Source: Hyaloperonospora brassicae (lineage: Eukaryota; Oomycota; Peronosporomycetes; Peronosporales; Peronosporaceae). Taken from it: 64,000 bases of DNA. Positions 1 to 11,185 of this stretch are shown piece by piece (the first letter of the stretch is position 1; each line of letters starts with the position of its first letter). The stretch lies in NCBI GenBank assembly GCA_947650285.1, contig CANTFL010001283.1, forward strand, positions 248,001-312,000, read 5' to 3'. The notes below the pieces were generated by a model that was not told the DNA's origin, did no database searches, and saw only the letters and a program-made list of their open reading frames with translations. Both the position numbers and the translations under genes were made by a program.

Positions 1-1202
1 CCCGTATGCAATAAATTTGTAGGTCGAACAGAATCATCAATTTGATATAACCTTTCGTGCATTATCAGCGCAATGTTTGAAATTACTTTCCAGGGACACT
101 AAACGCGCCAACATATAAGTGATCGGGAGGCTGGAGGCTAAAATATAAGTCTTCGCACGACTTTCGATTAGTATTATCAGCGCTAGATTGTAGTCGAAAA
201 AGTAATTAAATGGAAAATCGAGCATGTCATTGTTTTGTTGCTTACTTGATTTGTATCTAGCAAAGAGATGAACACATTTGTAGCAAGAGTGGTCGACACT
301 GTATCTAATTACGCGCTCCAATATCGCGTTCAATAGGGGTGCGACATGCTCACAAAAGATTAAACAAATTAATCAGTAGATAGGTAAGCTACCACTGTAA
401 TCTTAGATCGAGCAATTTATGCAGTGATCAGTGTAGAAATTGAGGTGGAAGAGTTATATTGTCAAACAAATTAAGTCAAGCTAAGAGAATTTGTCACCGC
501 AATTAGGACATCACGCGGATAATTGTTAATATGCAACACCACTACTAATGCAGTGGACCTAAAGAATCGTATATTGATCCATGTAATAAAGATAATGTAG
601 CAAAAGTGAGTGCTGCTTCATGTATGCGCAGATTCATACCAATTTCATGGAAATGTCTTGCCAAATCGATTGCCGCATCAATTGGGCATAAATTTCTTAT
701 CGTTATTGACACGTACCATTTTTAATCAATGTTATACACATGCATTTATAGTTTAATAAATTATTTATAGCATTCACTAATTAAACCGCATTGCAAGATT
801 TTCAGCATCCCAAATAGGTACTAAACCGAAAGTGATGATGTAATATGTCAATGAAGAACATATTTGCATCGGATACAATGCGATACTTGCTGCCGTTAAC
901 ATATTACGTATGCTGATTTTCATCGTGCAATTAAGATTGCGTAAAACAAAAACGATTTTTTTGCTCTCCGAATAACCATAACGCTCGCGAGTCAGCCACC
1001 ATCATTTCCAATCATAACATTGACTACCTACATTACATTGAAGTATATTTATTGATTAATTCGAAGCAATTGAATTTTCAATGCATTTCTATAGGTGGAG
1101 CAGGTGGGATCCCTTGATATGCTTTCCGACAAAATACATAGGCAATTATTTCTTGCTAAACAATGGTCTCGCTGCACCGATTAAGTCATATTTAATGGTA
1201 TT
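1..1202. other. AT-rich sequence without recognised gene
   Basis: I see no coding sequence that resembles a known family. A 98-residue open frame on the minus strand (37-333) has no recognisable motif and is probably chance. The stretch ends at the left terminal inverted repeat of a MULE. Confidence 0.6.
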
Positions 1203-1369
1203 CGTTAATCGTCCCTTACCTTTTCGTTAACCAGCACCCACCATACAAATTAGGGTTAATGATTGGCCCAAAAAGCAAATCAGAACCTAATAGTCAACGG
1301 CTTTCCTGACCCTTAACAACAACCACCTTGCACTACCAGTTTGACTACCTATCTTCTCTTTTGACCCAC
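1203..1369 (+). repeat. MULE-1 left terminal inverted repeat
   Basis: The reverse complement matches 4147-4313 along nearly the whole length, including shared blocks ttcgttaacc, ggtagtgcaaggtggttgtt (as its complement) and cttctcttttgaccca. Scattered substitutions and a few one-base gaps separate the copies. The transposase remnant begins directly inside it. Confidence 0.8.
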
Positions 1370-1370
1370 G

Positions 1371-3432
1371 ATGGATAGCCTTGCACCCCCTCAGCAGCTT
1401 GCATACACTTCCCTAGAAGAAGAAAGAGCCGCAATAGATCCTCACGCGCAGCTAAAAGGCTATGTAGTTGGAACCAAACACACAAGAAGGGTCGGCAATA
1501 GAAAATACGGTGATGTAAAATCTGTAATTCTTCTTTGCTTCCAGTCGAACCCCCCTGTCATACCCCCGGGCGCTAGACTTCGCCAAATTATGCCATCCAG
1601 CCTCAGCACCGGATGTTTGTTTCAGGACAGTATACGGCAAGGATAAGCTGGAGATAGGCAGGTACAAGTTGCCAATGGAGAACACAATTAAGAACTCTTT
1701 GCCCACCAGTCTTTCTATCGACAAGCGCGCACTTTGACATGAAAGGCTCGGATAGAAAGCTTGGCTCTAACACGTGCTAGAGTGACATCCGGCCGCATAG
1801 TCACCTCACTGCGGCAGAACTAAAAAGCCTTGGCCACAGCTTAAGCCGTTCATTCTCTGCTTATGCAGAGCGTAAAAGGATGCTGGCGGGCTGCTCTCTC
1901 CTATTAGCTCTCTTGCACTCTTTGGAAGCAAGTGAATAATTTTCTCAGTTTGACCTACAACAGCATATCACTCCCCTGCAGATTATCTCCACATCGGAAA
2001 CGTTTTTTTTAAAAGTACAGTGCTCTGTGTGTGTGGTTGCTTGACACAAAACACACGATAAACAGATATGCTCTCCTCCACACGTTTGGTGTCACAGCAA
2101 TAAACGGTATCTTTACCTTTGCTTACTGCTTCATGCGAAATGAGACTTTGGCCGATTACTGGTGGACAATGCGCCAATTCCAGGAAGTTTCTTATGCGTA
2201 TGGACTAGTCACAGCACTCACCTTTGTCACTAATAGGGAGATTACACAGATGAAACCGCTCGCCGAGACTTTCTCGAACGCACATTACTTGCTATACCGT
2301 TGGCATACCAGCAAAACCATTATGACCAAGAAGAGGTCAACATTCGATACATTGATAACCTGGGAAGTGATCATTAAAGCTTGGAACAGATTAATTGCTT
2401 CCACAACTACGGTAGGTAATGAAAAGCAATTTGGGTTAATGCATGTCACACTCCCTGCAGCCTCTATGCGCTATGTTAGACGACTTGGCTTACATTCAGG
2501 GAAAGATTTGTCTCTGCTTTCCTTCGCAATAAATGCCATTATGGCCACGTAACGACCTCACGCGTGGATAGTGCTTATGCTGCTCTCACGAAATAGATTG
2601 GTGTGTAAATGGGTGAGTTGTATGATACATTAATCATTATCTCCCGTGTATTTCTGACAGCTCATTTGATGCAGGTGATCTACTTTCAGTGGGTTCGGCA
2701 TTTCACCTTGCGTGTGAGGGTCATGTTACTGTTGTCGTTCAGTAAAATGCAACGCAGCGTGCCATTGTAAACATGCAGCTTTATCCGATGTTCTCACCGG
2801 TGATGGGAAAGATTAGGGTAACAGGCCTGCATGATGCTCATCATCAATACAAGTAGCGGCTTGAAGATGATGGGAATTGTCAAGGTATGTAGACTTCGAC
2901 AAGTTTGCTTGGAATGACTGCGACAGTCTGCTAACTTTTAGTGTTTGGCTTGTTGATATCTACAATGGGCTATCCTTGTGCCCATGAATTTCGTCATCGA
3001 GTTGAACCATAGTTGGTCAATGATTTCAATCAACATTGGCGGCTGGTCCAGCCACCAATGTTGAAGGATGTCACGGTCGTGCCCTCTCCAATTGCAATCC
3101 AGACATCATTAACGATAATATAGACGTATATGCCGATTCCACGAACCATCTCAATAGCATTCTCCTTGACCATGTGGTTGGCAGTCCCTGAAACCGGTAT
3201 ACGTGATCCTGTTGGAGTGCAGACACGTGATATTCCACCGGGGGCAACACAGGGATTAAAATGGCTGTTTGAGCATGTAGATGCTGCTTACGATAACATT
3301 GCCGCTCCGACGATGCGTATCTGCCAAACGACCGTCTATAATTACCGCATCTGTCGTAAACCGATACCATTAACACCTGTAGATTTAGCTTTACCGGTCG
3401 TTTTCCAGGCAGTAGTAGGTCTAGAAGTCTAA
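1371..3432 (+). pseudogene. MULE-1 transposase pseudogene (FAR1-like)
   Basis: The first part (1371-1646) resembles a FAR1-type zinc DNA-binding domain, with GYVVGTKHTRRVGNRKYG, and then loses its frame. The catalytic core appears at 2031-2590. It begins with a DTKHTINRYALLH-like strand, continues with FAYCFMRNET, FVTNREITQMKPL where the second acidic residue of MULE transposases is expected, and ends with YGHVTTSRVDSAYAALTK. A C-terminal piece with the GIRDPVGVQTR motif lies at 3180-3330. The N-terminal DNA-binding domain and catalytic core are separated by about 380 bp of sequence with stops. The order and wording match the MULE-2 and MULE-3 remnants in this window. It is a dead gene; the family call is secure, the exact limits are not. 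Confidence 0.75.
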
Positions 3433-4146
3433 ATTTTGTGATTTTGACAAATTAAAACCTCATATGGCAGGTACTTCTTGAAACATCCACCCCCGTTATG
3501 TAGCGGAGCTACACAGCTCCTTAAGTTAGCGGAATACTTAACGCTCAACGAGCAACTTTGGTTTAGAGAACCTGACATAGAGGGTCATTAAGCTCGAGAG
3601 CTTACGGTCCTTGTTCCAGAGAACCAAACGATTGAAAAGAATCATAGCACAGAGTACTCAGGTGCAGCTACCTTCACAGATGTTGCTATCTCCTAACGTT
3701 TAAAGACGTCTCGCGAATCACGTGTCTTAAGTGATGAAAAAGGGAATGGACTTTATTATTTTTATCTAAAAGAACACCTTAACAAACCTACCTACTCATA
3801 AACACTAATGTTCTAATCAATACCTCTAAAAGGATCTCCTCATTCGGTGGCTGACACGCGTCAGCCTTCGACAATCGATATTGTGTTCTAATATTATCTT
3901 TAATGGGACTCTGCCACTTGTGTAAATTACACATGTTATGTAATTCACGCATGTTTAATAAGTCACACATGTGGTGAAACCCCGTTACACGTTAAGTGAC
4001 TTAGAGAATTAATACTGATCAAGTTATGGATAGTTTTGTAGTGCCAATACAAGATAGGTAGTTTGTTGAACACGATGCATTTGCTCTGTTTGAGAGATTA
4101 ATGCGTGCGGCAAAGAACTGGTATTAGGGGGTGCAAGGATGTTTAT

Positions 4147-4313
4147 TGTGGGTCAAAAGAGAAGATAGGTGGTCAAAATGGTAGTGCAAGGTGGTTGTTG
4201 TTAGGGGTCAGGGAAGTCGTTGAATATTAATTTCTGATTCGCCACGTGGGCCAATTAGAAGCCCTTATTTGTGGGATGGATGCTGGTTAACGAAAGGTGA
4301 GTTATGAATAACG
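4147..4313 (-). repeat. MULE-1 right terminal inverted repeat
   Basis: This is the inverted partner of 1203-1369. The inner end reads tgggtcaaaagagaagatag and the outer end contains ggttaacgaaagg. Confidence 0.8.
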
Positions 4314-6000
4314 CATCCCAATTATAAATCCAATATATCGAAACTATATACGTCAAGGTACGATAAAAAGAATTAATATGATAGATAGAAATAGTGCACC
4401 AGATTATGATGAGCTCATTCCACTCCTGGTGTGTGTTAACGACTGGATATTCACATTATTAATATCAGTCACTCACATACACTCAGATCTAGTTTTTATC
4501 CTTTCTTGGTTGGCAAAGTAGAACCGTGATCAACGTTTTTGGTCGACAATTAATTTTAAAAATAAAAGGAAGTTTGGGGCCTATAGCGTAAATATAAAGT
4601 ATTCGTTATTTTTTGACGTCTCGACATTCTGGCGGATTCTTCAAAAAAATATACGATACAATAGCGCCGTGTATAAATGGTCCGTACACCAGCTGCTAAG
4701 TTTTAAAAAGTACGGCCTGAGCTGGCACAAATTGACAGATATTCAGCTGATGTCGAGAAGGGTAATGATACTAGAGAGCTATTGGATAAATTTGGTCTTT
4801 GGCAGGTATCACGTAAATTTTTATGAGATGATTGCACGCAAAATGCACGCTGTTCTGAAGAAGTGTAACGGTTTTTACAAAAAAGATACTGCTGACGGTT
4901 TTGGTAAGGTCAGTCTGAATCTAAAGTTTGTCGTTCAAATTCTATAAGGACGGATACGCTTTGTCGCCAGCTGCAGCGGAATTTTACATGGTCACAAGCG
5001 TGGCATCTCGATCGTCTCTGTTCCCACAAAATCCAATAACGTCGCGTTAGTTTTTGCTTGTTAGTGACATTTGTAGTGGGGTCGCTCCAACTGTGAGGAC
5101 ATTGCAAAACGATGTGTGCCTTGATAAGGTTACATTTTACGTGTCAATGACGTTCGCTTGTCTTAGCTTAGCTAATACAAAGTAAGTGACATATATTCGA
5201 AAATACTACAATGGCGCTCTTCTATGCTAGGAAAGCTATTTATATGCCGTTAGAGCAATATCTATGTAAATATTCATGAAAATGTCGAAATCGATCAATG
5301 TGAAGTTTTATATTTTTGTATCCGGTCGAAGATAAGTTTTTATTCGTGCATAAATATGACCTTTTTCAGATTTTATTGTCCAATTGGAATAATTCTGAAA
5401 ATCCAGCGTATATTTAAATCTTGCAATGCTTTCCCTCATTTCCAGGATATTTCTAAAGAGACTTGTGACTTTTTGTACAATTAATACATAGAAATGAAAC
5501 CTGGAAAAAATATCTTTATTAATACCGACCGGTACTGGACATAAAAGTGACATTTGTGCCCGGCAAACGTATGTTGCAGTCCCGGCAAAAGCTGTACTCA
5601 TTTACGCGTACGAAACAGTGCGCGACACATCCAATCATCTCGCACAGTTTGATATCGGTAAAAGAGTCATTGTTGCAATTACGCAATTTAACCCTTGCAT
5701 GAGTAGGACGGGTTTGGGCTAGTTTTTACTAAGCAATTTTAAATAAAGGAAACTATAAAAAACTCGTGCCCTTTGGACTCACACTTGTCATATCCTGATT
5801 ATAGAAAAGTCGGTTGACATCGGCCATCGCATTAGCTCGTGGGAAGCTTAACTATCCGCATTTTGCCTGATGTCTACAATAGGATCTCTACCAACCCATT
5901 AGATAAAGCAAAGCGTACAAAAAAAGTTCATCTTGTCCTTGCAATTTTATATCTCTTCTTGGCGGTAAGTTCTGACAAAAATAAACAGCTCAATATGATG
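4314..6000. other. AT-rich sequence with anonymous small ORFs
   Basis: There is no recognised family here. A 92-codon open frame on the plus strand (4669-4947) and a 97-codon frame on the minus strand (5308-5601) are the longest. Neither has a signal peptide, an RxLR motif or any domain I recognise, so I do not call them genes. Confidence 0.5.
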
Positions 6001-6054
6001 CCATGTCGCACCATTCTTGTAAAGAAAGCCAGTACTTGAAGAATGGCCAATGGC

Positions 6055-6245
6055 TGACCCGACTCGTACTACCCTACGCATTCTTTGATTGGTCATATGT
6101 TCCTCGATACTACATCTGCAAACACTCCGGTCTCTGCAGAGACGTGGCTAATCATAGTTGCAGTGGATTTGCATTACAGACACGCTGAGATGCATTGCGA
6201 TCGACAAGTTTATAGCGGGCATGTGGCCGTCAACTTTGTGGCAAT
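6055..6245 (+). pseudogene. Duplicated gene remnant upstream of PAP gene 1
   Basis: This stretch matches 58700-58830 upstream of the second PAP gene. Shared blocks include cgatactaca, aaacactccg, ggtctctgc and a cacgctgag block. The conceptual peptide RYYICKHSG and its partner RYYNCKHSA look like the start of a Cys-containing finger, perhaps from the same lost gene as the finger-like sequence at 62415-63160. Both copies are too broken to express a protein. It shows that the PAP genes were duplicated together with neighbouring sequence. Confidence 0.45.
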
Positions 6246-6399
6246 TGGCGAACCGACGTGAACGCGGTACTCATCCGTTTGATAGCCTGATTGTGGCGGG
6301 TCGAAATTTACAAGGAATACTATGCTCTGTCACACGGACACTATTTTAATGACAACGCGTTAGTTGACGCGAGACTAAAACAAACTTGAGTCAATGTTA

Positions 6400-6749
6400 G
6401 TGCACCATAATTCTAACGTTTTCACGCGTGCTCCCTTGACAGCGGCATGCTCTTTGCCCTGTTTTTGCATCAGTCGCCAAAAATCGACGACTGTCAACAC
6501 AAAACCTGGTCGGCCTGATCCCCCCGTGTGATCTGCGAACAGATGATTTACCGGCGCGCAGAAGAACGTTCTCGTTGTCGATCCCCTCCCCGTGTGACTC
6601 GCTTTTTCCCGATCAATCTGCTCCCACCATTTGCTGTAGCAGGCAGCTTCCAAAAACTACTATTCGTTCGCATCCTTCAGCACGACATCGATCGCCACTT
6701 ATTTCAAGGACGACAAACATTCGCCTCACGCGTCGCGTAGTCGTCCCGG
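6400..6749 (+). promoter_or_regulatory. Conserved 5' flank of PAP gene 1
   Basis: The last 250 bp or so before the PAP start codon are clearly similar to the 5' flank of PAP gene 2 (59340-59603). The longest identical blocks are aaaacctggtcggcct, cccctccccgtgtgactcgc, aacattcgcctcacgcgtc and ctttttccc. This is the likely promoter and 5' leader. I could not place an exact oomycete initiator. The conservation could reflect shared descent rather than function. Confidence 0.5.
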
Positions 6750-8291
6750 ATGTTCGCATTCACTTTCCCGCTCTGCTCGGTCGTGGTGTCTGTCTTTCTC
6801 GTTAGCGCAAGTCTCATCATCGATGACCACACGTGCTACTGGGAGGAGGTCCGCGATGTCTGCATGCCTGAGGGTTTGTGCCAGCTGAATTTCGAGATTG
6901 GCGACCTCGACTTTGACCAGAGCTGCCGGGTGAAAAGCGGGGTGAACTTCTACCCGCAGCAGATCCACTTGGCTTTCGCAGGAAAGGTGGCGGGCACAGC
7001 AATGACGGTGTCGTGGGCGACCTTCGAGCCGGTGACGGACAGCGCCGTGTGGGTGGGCAAGTCCAAGAAAAGGCTCAAGCTGGTCGACACGCCGGTGTCT
7101 GGCACTAGTTACTACAACGATAACGACTACAACTTGTTCCACCACCACGCGACAGTCACGGGTCTCAAGCCCCATACGAGATATTTCTACAAGGTGGGAA
7201 GTCTCAGCGACGACAAGTACACGAGTGTTGTCAGTTCGTTCGTTACTGCCCGAGCCGCCACAGACAACAGCTCGTTCAGCGTGCTCATCTATGGCGACCT
7301 CGGAGACGGCAAGAACTCGGTCGACACGATTGCAAGCATCAACAAACTCACGTCGCACAACATCGACCTCGTGTACCACCTCGGCGACATCGCGTACGCC
7401 GATAACGATTACTTGACCCTCAATCAAGCCGCAGGGTTCTTTTACGAGGAAGTGTACAACAAGTGGATGAACTCGATGATGCCGCTGATGAGCCGTGTCC
7501 CGTACATGGTGATAGTGGGGAACCACGAGGCAGAGTGCCACTCGCCACGATGCATGACATCCAGTGCAAAGCGGAAGGCGTTGGGAAATTACGCTGCGTA
7601 CAACACGCGCTTCAAGATGCCGAGCGAGGAGAGCGGTGGTGCTTTGAATATGTGGCACTCGTTTGACCACGGCCCGATCCACTTCACGTCGCTGTCGACC
7701 GAAACGGACTACCCAGACGCGCCTTCCAACCAAGTTGCTCCGAACAAGAAGTACGGAGGCTTTGGGGATCAGCTGAAATGGGTTGAAGCGGACCTGAAAA
7801 AAGCGGACGCGAACCGAGACAAGGTGCCGTGGCTTTTCGTTGGCATGCATCGTCCGATCTACAGTGTACTTGACTCCTTAAATGACGAACCAATCGGGCA
7901 GACACGGTACGTCCATGCAGCGTTCGAAAAGCTCCTGCTTCGGTACAAAGTAGACGTGGTGTTGACTGGGCACAAGCACTACTACGAGCGGCACCTACCG
8001 GTAGCCAAAAACAAAGCTGTGATGGACGGCGTGTCAGCGAAACACACGTTGTACGACAACCCAAAAGCTCCCGTTCACATCTTAACGGGTGGAGCCGGTC
8101 AGTCGGAAGGTCTGTCGAACCCACCGAAGCATGGTGCCTCGTGGAATGCTGTGACAGAGTACAAGCACTTCGGGTACACAATTCTGCACGCCAATCGCAC
8201 GACATTGCTGTGGAAATATGTTTCGAGCGCCGACGAGTCCATCCTTGATCAATTTGCTATGTTGAAGACCGATCCGGCGGCTTTGGAGTAA
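6750..8291 (+). CDS. Purple acid phosphatase 1, secreted
   Basis: This is an intact 513-residue, intron-free gene for a plant-type high-molecular-weight purple acid phosphatase. The enzyme hydrolyses phosphate monoesters at acid pH with a two-metal (Fe-Zn or Fe-Mn) centre. Residues 1-22 form a hydrophobic signal peptide, so it is probably secreted or vacuolar. A fibronectin-like N-terminal domain (about 70-165) precedes the metallophosphatase domain. All seven metal ligands are visible: D183 (YGDLGDG), D213 and Y216 (GDIAYAD), N258 (GNHEAE), H367 (GMHRP), and H408 and H410 (GHKHYYER). A C-terminal PAP segment with LTGGAGQSEG follows. The start fits because it begins the signal peptide and aligns with gene 2. 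A role in acquiring phosphate from host or soil is inference. The long open frame on the opposite strand is a shadow of codon bias. Confidence 0.95.
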   Translation: MFAFTFPLCSVVVSVFLVSASLIIDDHTCYWEEVRDVCMPEGLCQLNFEIGDLDFDQSCRVKSGVNFYPQQIHLAFAGKVAGTAMTVSWATFEPVTDSAVWVGKSKKRLKLVDTPVSGTSYYNDNDYNLFHHHATVTGLKPHTRYFYKVGSLSDDKYTSVVSSFVTARAATDNSSFSVLIYGDLGDGKNSVDTIASINKLTSHNIDLVYHLGDIAYADNDYLTLNQAAGFFYEEVYNKWMNSMMPLMSRVPYMVIVGNHEAECHSPRCMTSSAKRKALGNYAAYNTRFKMPSEESGGALNMWHSFDHGPIHFTSLSTETDYPDAPSNQVAPNKKYGGFGDQLKWVEADLKKADANRDKVPWLFVGMHRPIYSVLDSLNDEPIGQTRYVHAAFEKLLLRYKVDVVLTGHKHYYERHLPVAKNKAVMDGVSAKHTLYDNPKAPVHILTGGAGQSEGLSNPPKHGASWNAVTEYKHFGYTILHANRTTLLWKYVSSADESILDQFAMLKTDPAALE

Positions 8292-8425
8292 CATAACACG
8301 ATTGTTATTGCCCATGTGCGTGGTTCAATATTTCTGTCTTCGCTGCGGATGCTTGACGAGCTATCTGAGACATGGAGCAATACATACGGGCAATCTCAAA
8401 GATTGCACTATCAATAAATAATCGA

Positions 8426-8482
8426 GGGAGCCGCTATTCACCCCTCACTTTTTGCTAACCACCACTCACCCCCATTTTATAA
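8426..8482 (+). repeat. MULE-3 left terminal inverted repeat
   Basis: It matches the reverse complement of 10680-10733 with a handful of substitutions and small gaps. It begins gggagccgct. Confidence 0.8.
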
Positions 8483-8739
8483 ACTGTAAATGGCAAATTA
8501 AATAAGAATTGATCACACGATTAATGTTTTTGATCGGTACCAACGATTGCTTGTACAGACACCAACATTCAAAACAGCGCCCACATCGGCATGGATCGTT
8601 ACCATTAACATAAAATACCATCTATGCTAGTCTAGAAATTGCGCGTGCTGCTACAAATTCACTTTTTGCTGATGAGGATACATTGTGAATGTTCTGCACA
8701 CTAGGCGAGCCGGGAGCAAGAAAGGAAGTGATATCGAAG

Positions 8740-10330
8740 CTGTTACTTTGCAGTGTTCATGCGCACCAAAAGAAGTAGCAAGCTCCGCATTTAACCAACG
8801 CAAGCATGTTCGATCCTGACGTGGGACAGGCTGAATGTTCACAAGTTCTGTTCGACGGGTTGAACAAGAATCTCACTGGGAAGTTCAAGTAGGCATCCAC
8901 GATCAAAATTACGTAGCCTTTACCGACCCATCCGTTCATGCACAAGGACGCGCGCTGACTGAAGAGCAACGCAAAGAAGTAATTCAAGCTGCAGTTGATC
9001 GGTAGAAACCTGCCCGAGTAGTGGCTGCAATGCGCCGTCGTGATATAACGACAACCCCCTGAGATATATACAATGTCAAGCAAGTAGAACGGGCTCGCAT
9101 CCTAGCTGGTCGTCCCACGATTGTTGCTCTATTTGATGACCTAGTAGACCGCCCTGATGCACTATACATTGCTAAATTTTGGTCCAACGAGAAATGACGC
9201 ACCGAATGACTACTTCACCCTCCGCCAAAGTAATTTGCCGCCGATTTAGCGTTAGGAAGGTTTAGTTGATCGACTCAACGTACAATACCAATCGTTTTGG
9301 AATGCCTTCGATGCACGTTGTGGGAGTCACAGCCAAGCACCAAACATTTAACTTTGCGTACTTTTTCATGGCTGCATAATGTGCGCAAGATTACCTTAAT
9401 GGTACACGGCACATACTACTGGTTTTTGTAGCCTCTAAAGTTCTTGATGAGTACTGGAACAGCTTGGTGCGATCGAAAACGGCAGTTGCATACTAACGAC
9501 AATTGACTAGGATGGAAGAATTTTTTTATCGCCATGTCATGGTTCACCTTGAAGAAACTTAGCGTCTTTACAAGGACCGGTTTGTAGCAGCGTTCATATG
9601 TGATACGCTGCATTTTGCTCATACAACAACTTCGCGTATTGAAAGCGCGCACGCAGCATTCAAGTCATGGACAACTGTGTCTACGGGGGATTCGTTGACT
9701 GTGGAAAGTGATTGCCTGCTTGCTGGTGATAATCAGCGTGTGAATATCAGACTGCAAACAGGCCGGGAACGGGCGTCCACATGTCTCGGCTACGGATCGT
9801 CATTTTCTGCTGTGACCGGCAAAATCTCTGTTGCAGCTTTATAGATCGCAGTTAAAGAGTACATGTTGACTCGGTTTATCCATGGAGAACAACGGTAAAA
9901 CAATGTGGAATGTCACGGCATGTTTACTTTAAACCTTGCAGTGCCTTGTCGGCACAAGTTCTGACAAGAAGCAGCAGAGGCAGCAGCAACAATACCATCC
10001 AGACCGTCAAGGGTTCTAATCCTAGGAGATTTTGATTCACACTATTGGTCGGCGCAGCCTCCTCGACAAAAAGAAATGCATGAAGCACCCACCTCAATTG
10101 CGAAAAACATTAAGCTCATTCAAGAAGAAAATGAAGTGGGAACCTCGTACAGGTAGCAAGATATACTTGACCATCTGGATGTGCTGCTGGCAGCGGATGT
10201 CTTCAATTCATCAATCCAGTATGGCTGCGGGCGTCCTGTTGGTGATCTTGGTCATCAATCGCTTGGACATCAATCGGTGAGCTCTTCTCAGCGGGATCCA
10301 TCGCAGTTTGAGGTCGTTAAGATTATTTAA
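8740..10330 (+). pseudogene. MULE-3 transposase pseudogene
   Basis: Fragments in changing frames keep the MULE order. At 8950-9195 the piece GRALTEEQRKEVIQAAVD parallels GALTEEQEQSVIAI in MULE-2 and is followed by a helix-turn-helix-like stretch ending in LAGRPTIVALFDDL. The C-terminal half of the catalytic region appears near 9575-9690 as HTTTSRIESAHAAFKSW, matching the TTSRVDSAYAAL motif of MULE-1. A C-terminal tail with GRPVGDLGHQSLGHQ and RDPSQFE lies near 10220-10310, parallel to GRPTGSTRRNISHFE in MULE-2. The central catalytic part around 9200-9420 is poorly preserved. Many stops and frameshifts make it non-functional. Confidence 0.7.
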
Positions 10331-10679
10331 GGCCTGTACGTCGATTCGGCAAGTGCAAGGAAGCAGGACACAACAGAAGAAGATGTCAACAACCTTTACC
10401 AAGTTCCATAGAGACTGCATTAGTACCATATACTGAACTAGGCGCTGAGGAAGAAAGGAAGGACTTTGGATATCCGTCAAACGTAAAGGAGCAGTACCTA
10501 GACATGGTAGCGCTAGTGAGAGACGATTATACTACAGTGAACGATAAAAAGTGCTTTAGCGCATGGCTACTTTTCAACGAGGAGATTTAGTTTCGCATGT
10601 CAAATTTGCGCTTAGTACCTATTTTCCATCAATTTACAGTTAGCCAATTACAGCGTGAGAGAAGTGTGCAGATTTTTAT

Positions 10680-10733
10680 TATAAAGGGGTGAGTGGTGGT
10701 TAGCGAAGAGTGAGTGAGTGACTAGCGGCTCCC
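10680..10733 (-). repeat. MULE-3 right terminal inverted repeat
   Basis: Inverted partner of 8426-8482. The outer end reads agcggctccc. Confidence 0.8.
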
Positions 10734-10844
10734 ATAATCTAGATTAGAGAATGAAACATGGGTTATATATTTCGCGCACCCATTTTGAATTGTTGACGCT
10801 TGCGGTCGGTGATGATTTGTGCGTTGTTAGGTCCACTGCCTTGA

Positions 10845-11185
10845 TTGTTGCGTGATGAAGCAACTCGTTCGTTTTGCTTATGTTTAGAAGAAGATAACAG
10901 CCTACCTTTCTCATTCTACAGCGAAACCAATGCAGAGCAAGATCAACGACATGAAGTTGATAGAGGAGTATTGATAAAAATGCAGAGAGCTCTATCTACC
11001 GCCGAGCAAGAAAAGTGGCCACCTTCCTTCATCAAATTTCTCTGTTTATCTTGGGATGAATGGATGCACGATTATGTTGATCCTGCTCATACTTTCTCTC
11101 AAAAAACTACCACGGAGCTGAAGAGCAACAAAGAAAGCGGTTTAGGCCATATATATTGTTCTCCCACGCGCGCTGATACAGAAAT
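10845..11185 (+). pseudogene. Unidentified ORF fragment truncated by an LTR
   Basis: An open frame starts at 10845 and runs 128 codons, but its last 15 codons lie inside the LTR that begins at 11186. The protein is acidic and rich in aromatic residues (FIKFLCLSWDEWMHDYVD). I do not recognise a family. It may be the 5' part of a host or transposon gene cut off by the LTR, or simply a chance frame. Confidence 0.3.

Larger units (their letters stand above)
1203..4313 (+). mobile_element. MULE-1, Mutator-like DNA transposon, decayed
   Basis: The element is defined by long terminal inverted repeats, about 165 bp each, with a broken FAR1/MULE-type transposase reading rightward between them. It is about 3.1 kb long. 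The outermost aligned bases are cgtta at 1203 and taacg ending at 4313, so the ends are accurate to a few bases. I could not find a convincing 8-11 bp target duplication, which fits an old insertion. MULEs move by cut-and-paste with a DDE transposase; this copy cannot make a full protein. Confidence 0.8.
8418..10741 (+). mobile_element. MULE-3 with terminal inverted repeats and target duplication
   Basis: The element proper is 8426-10733. Its ends are inverted copies: gggagccgctattcac on the left and the complement of gtgactagcggctccc on the right, with further matching over about 55 bp including gctaaccaccactcaccccc. It is flanked by 8-bp near-repeats, ataatcga at 8418-8425 and ataatcta at 10734-10741, which fit a MULE target-site duplication with one later mutation. 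The transposase gene inside is broken. The insertion lies 130 bp downstream of the PAP gene 1 stop codon. Confidence 0.8.

Noticed and set aside
4669..4947. Possible RxLR effector
   Set aside because: No signal peptide, RxLR or EER motif; Trp/Tyr content alone is not enough to claim a WY domain.
6726..7850. 374-codon open frame antisense to PAP gene 1
   Set aside because: It mirrors the strong codon bias of the sense gene; the translation is Arg/Val/His-rich without domains. The same shadow occurs in gene 2.
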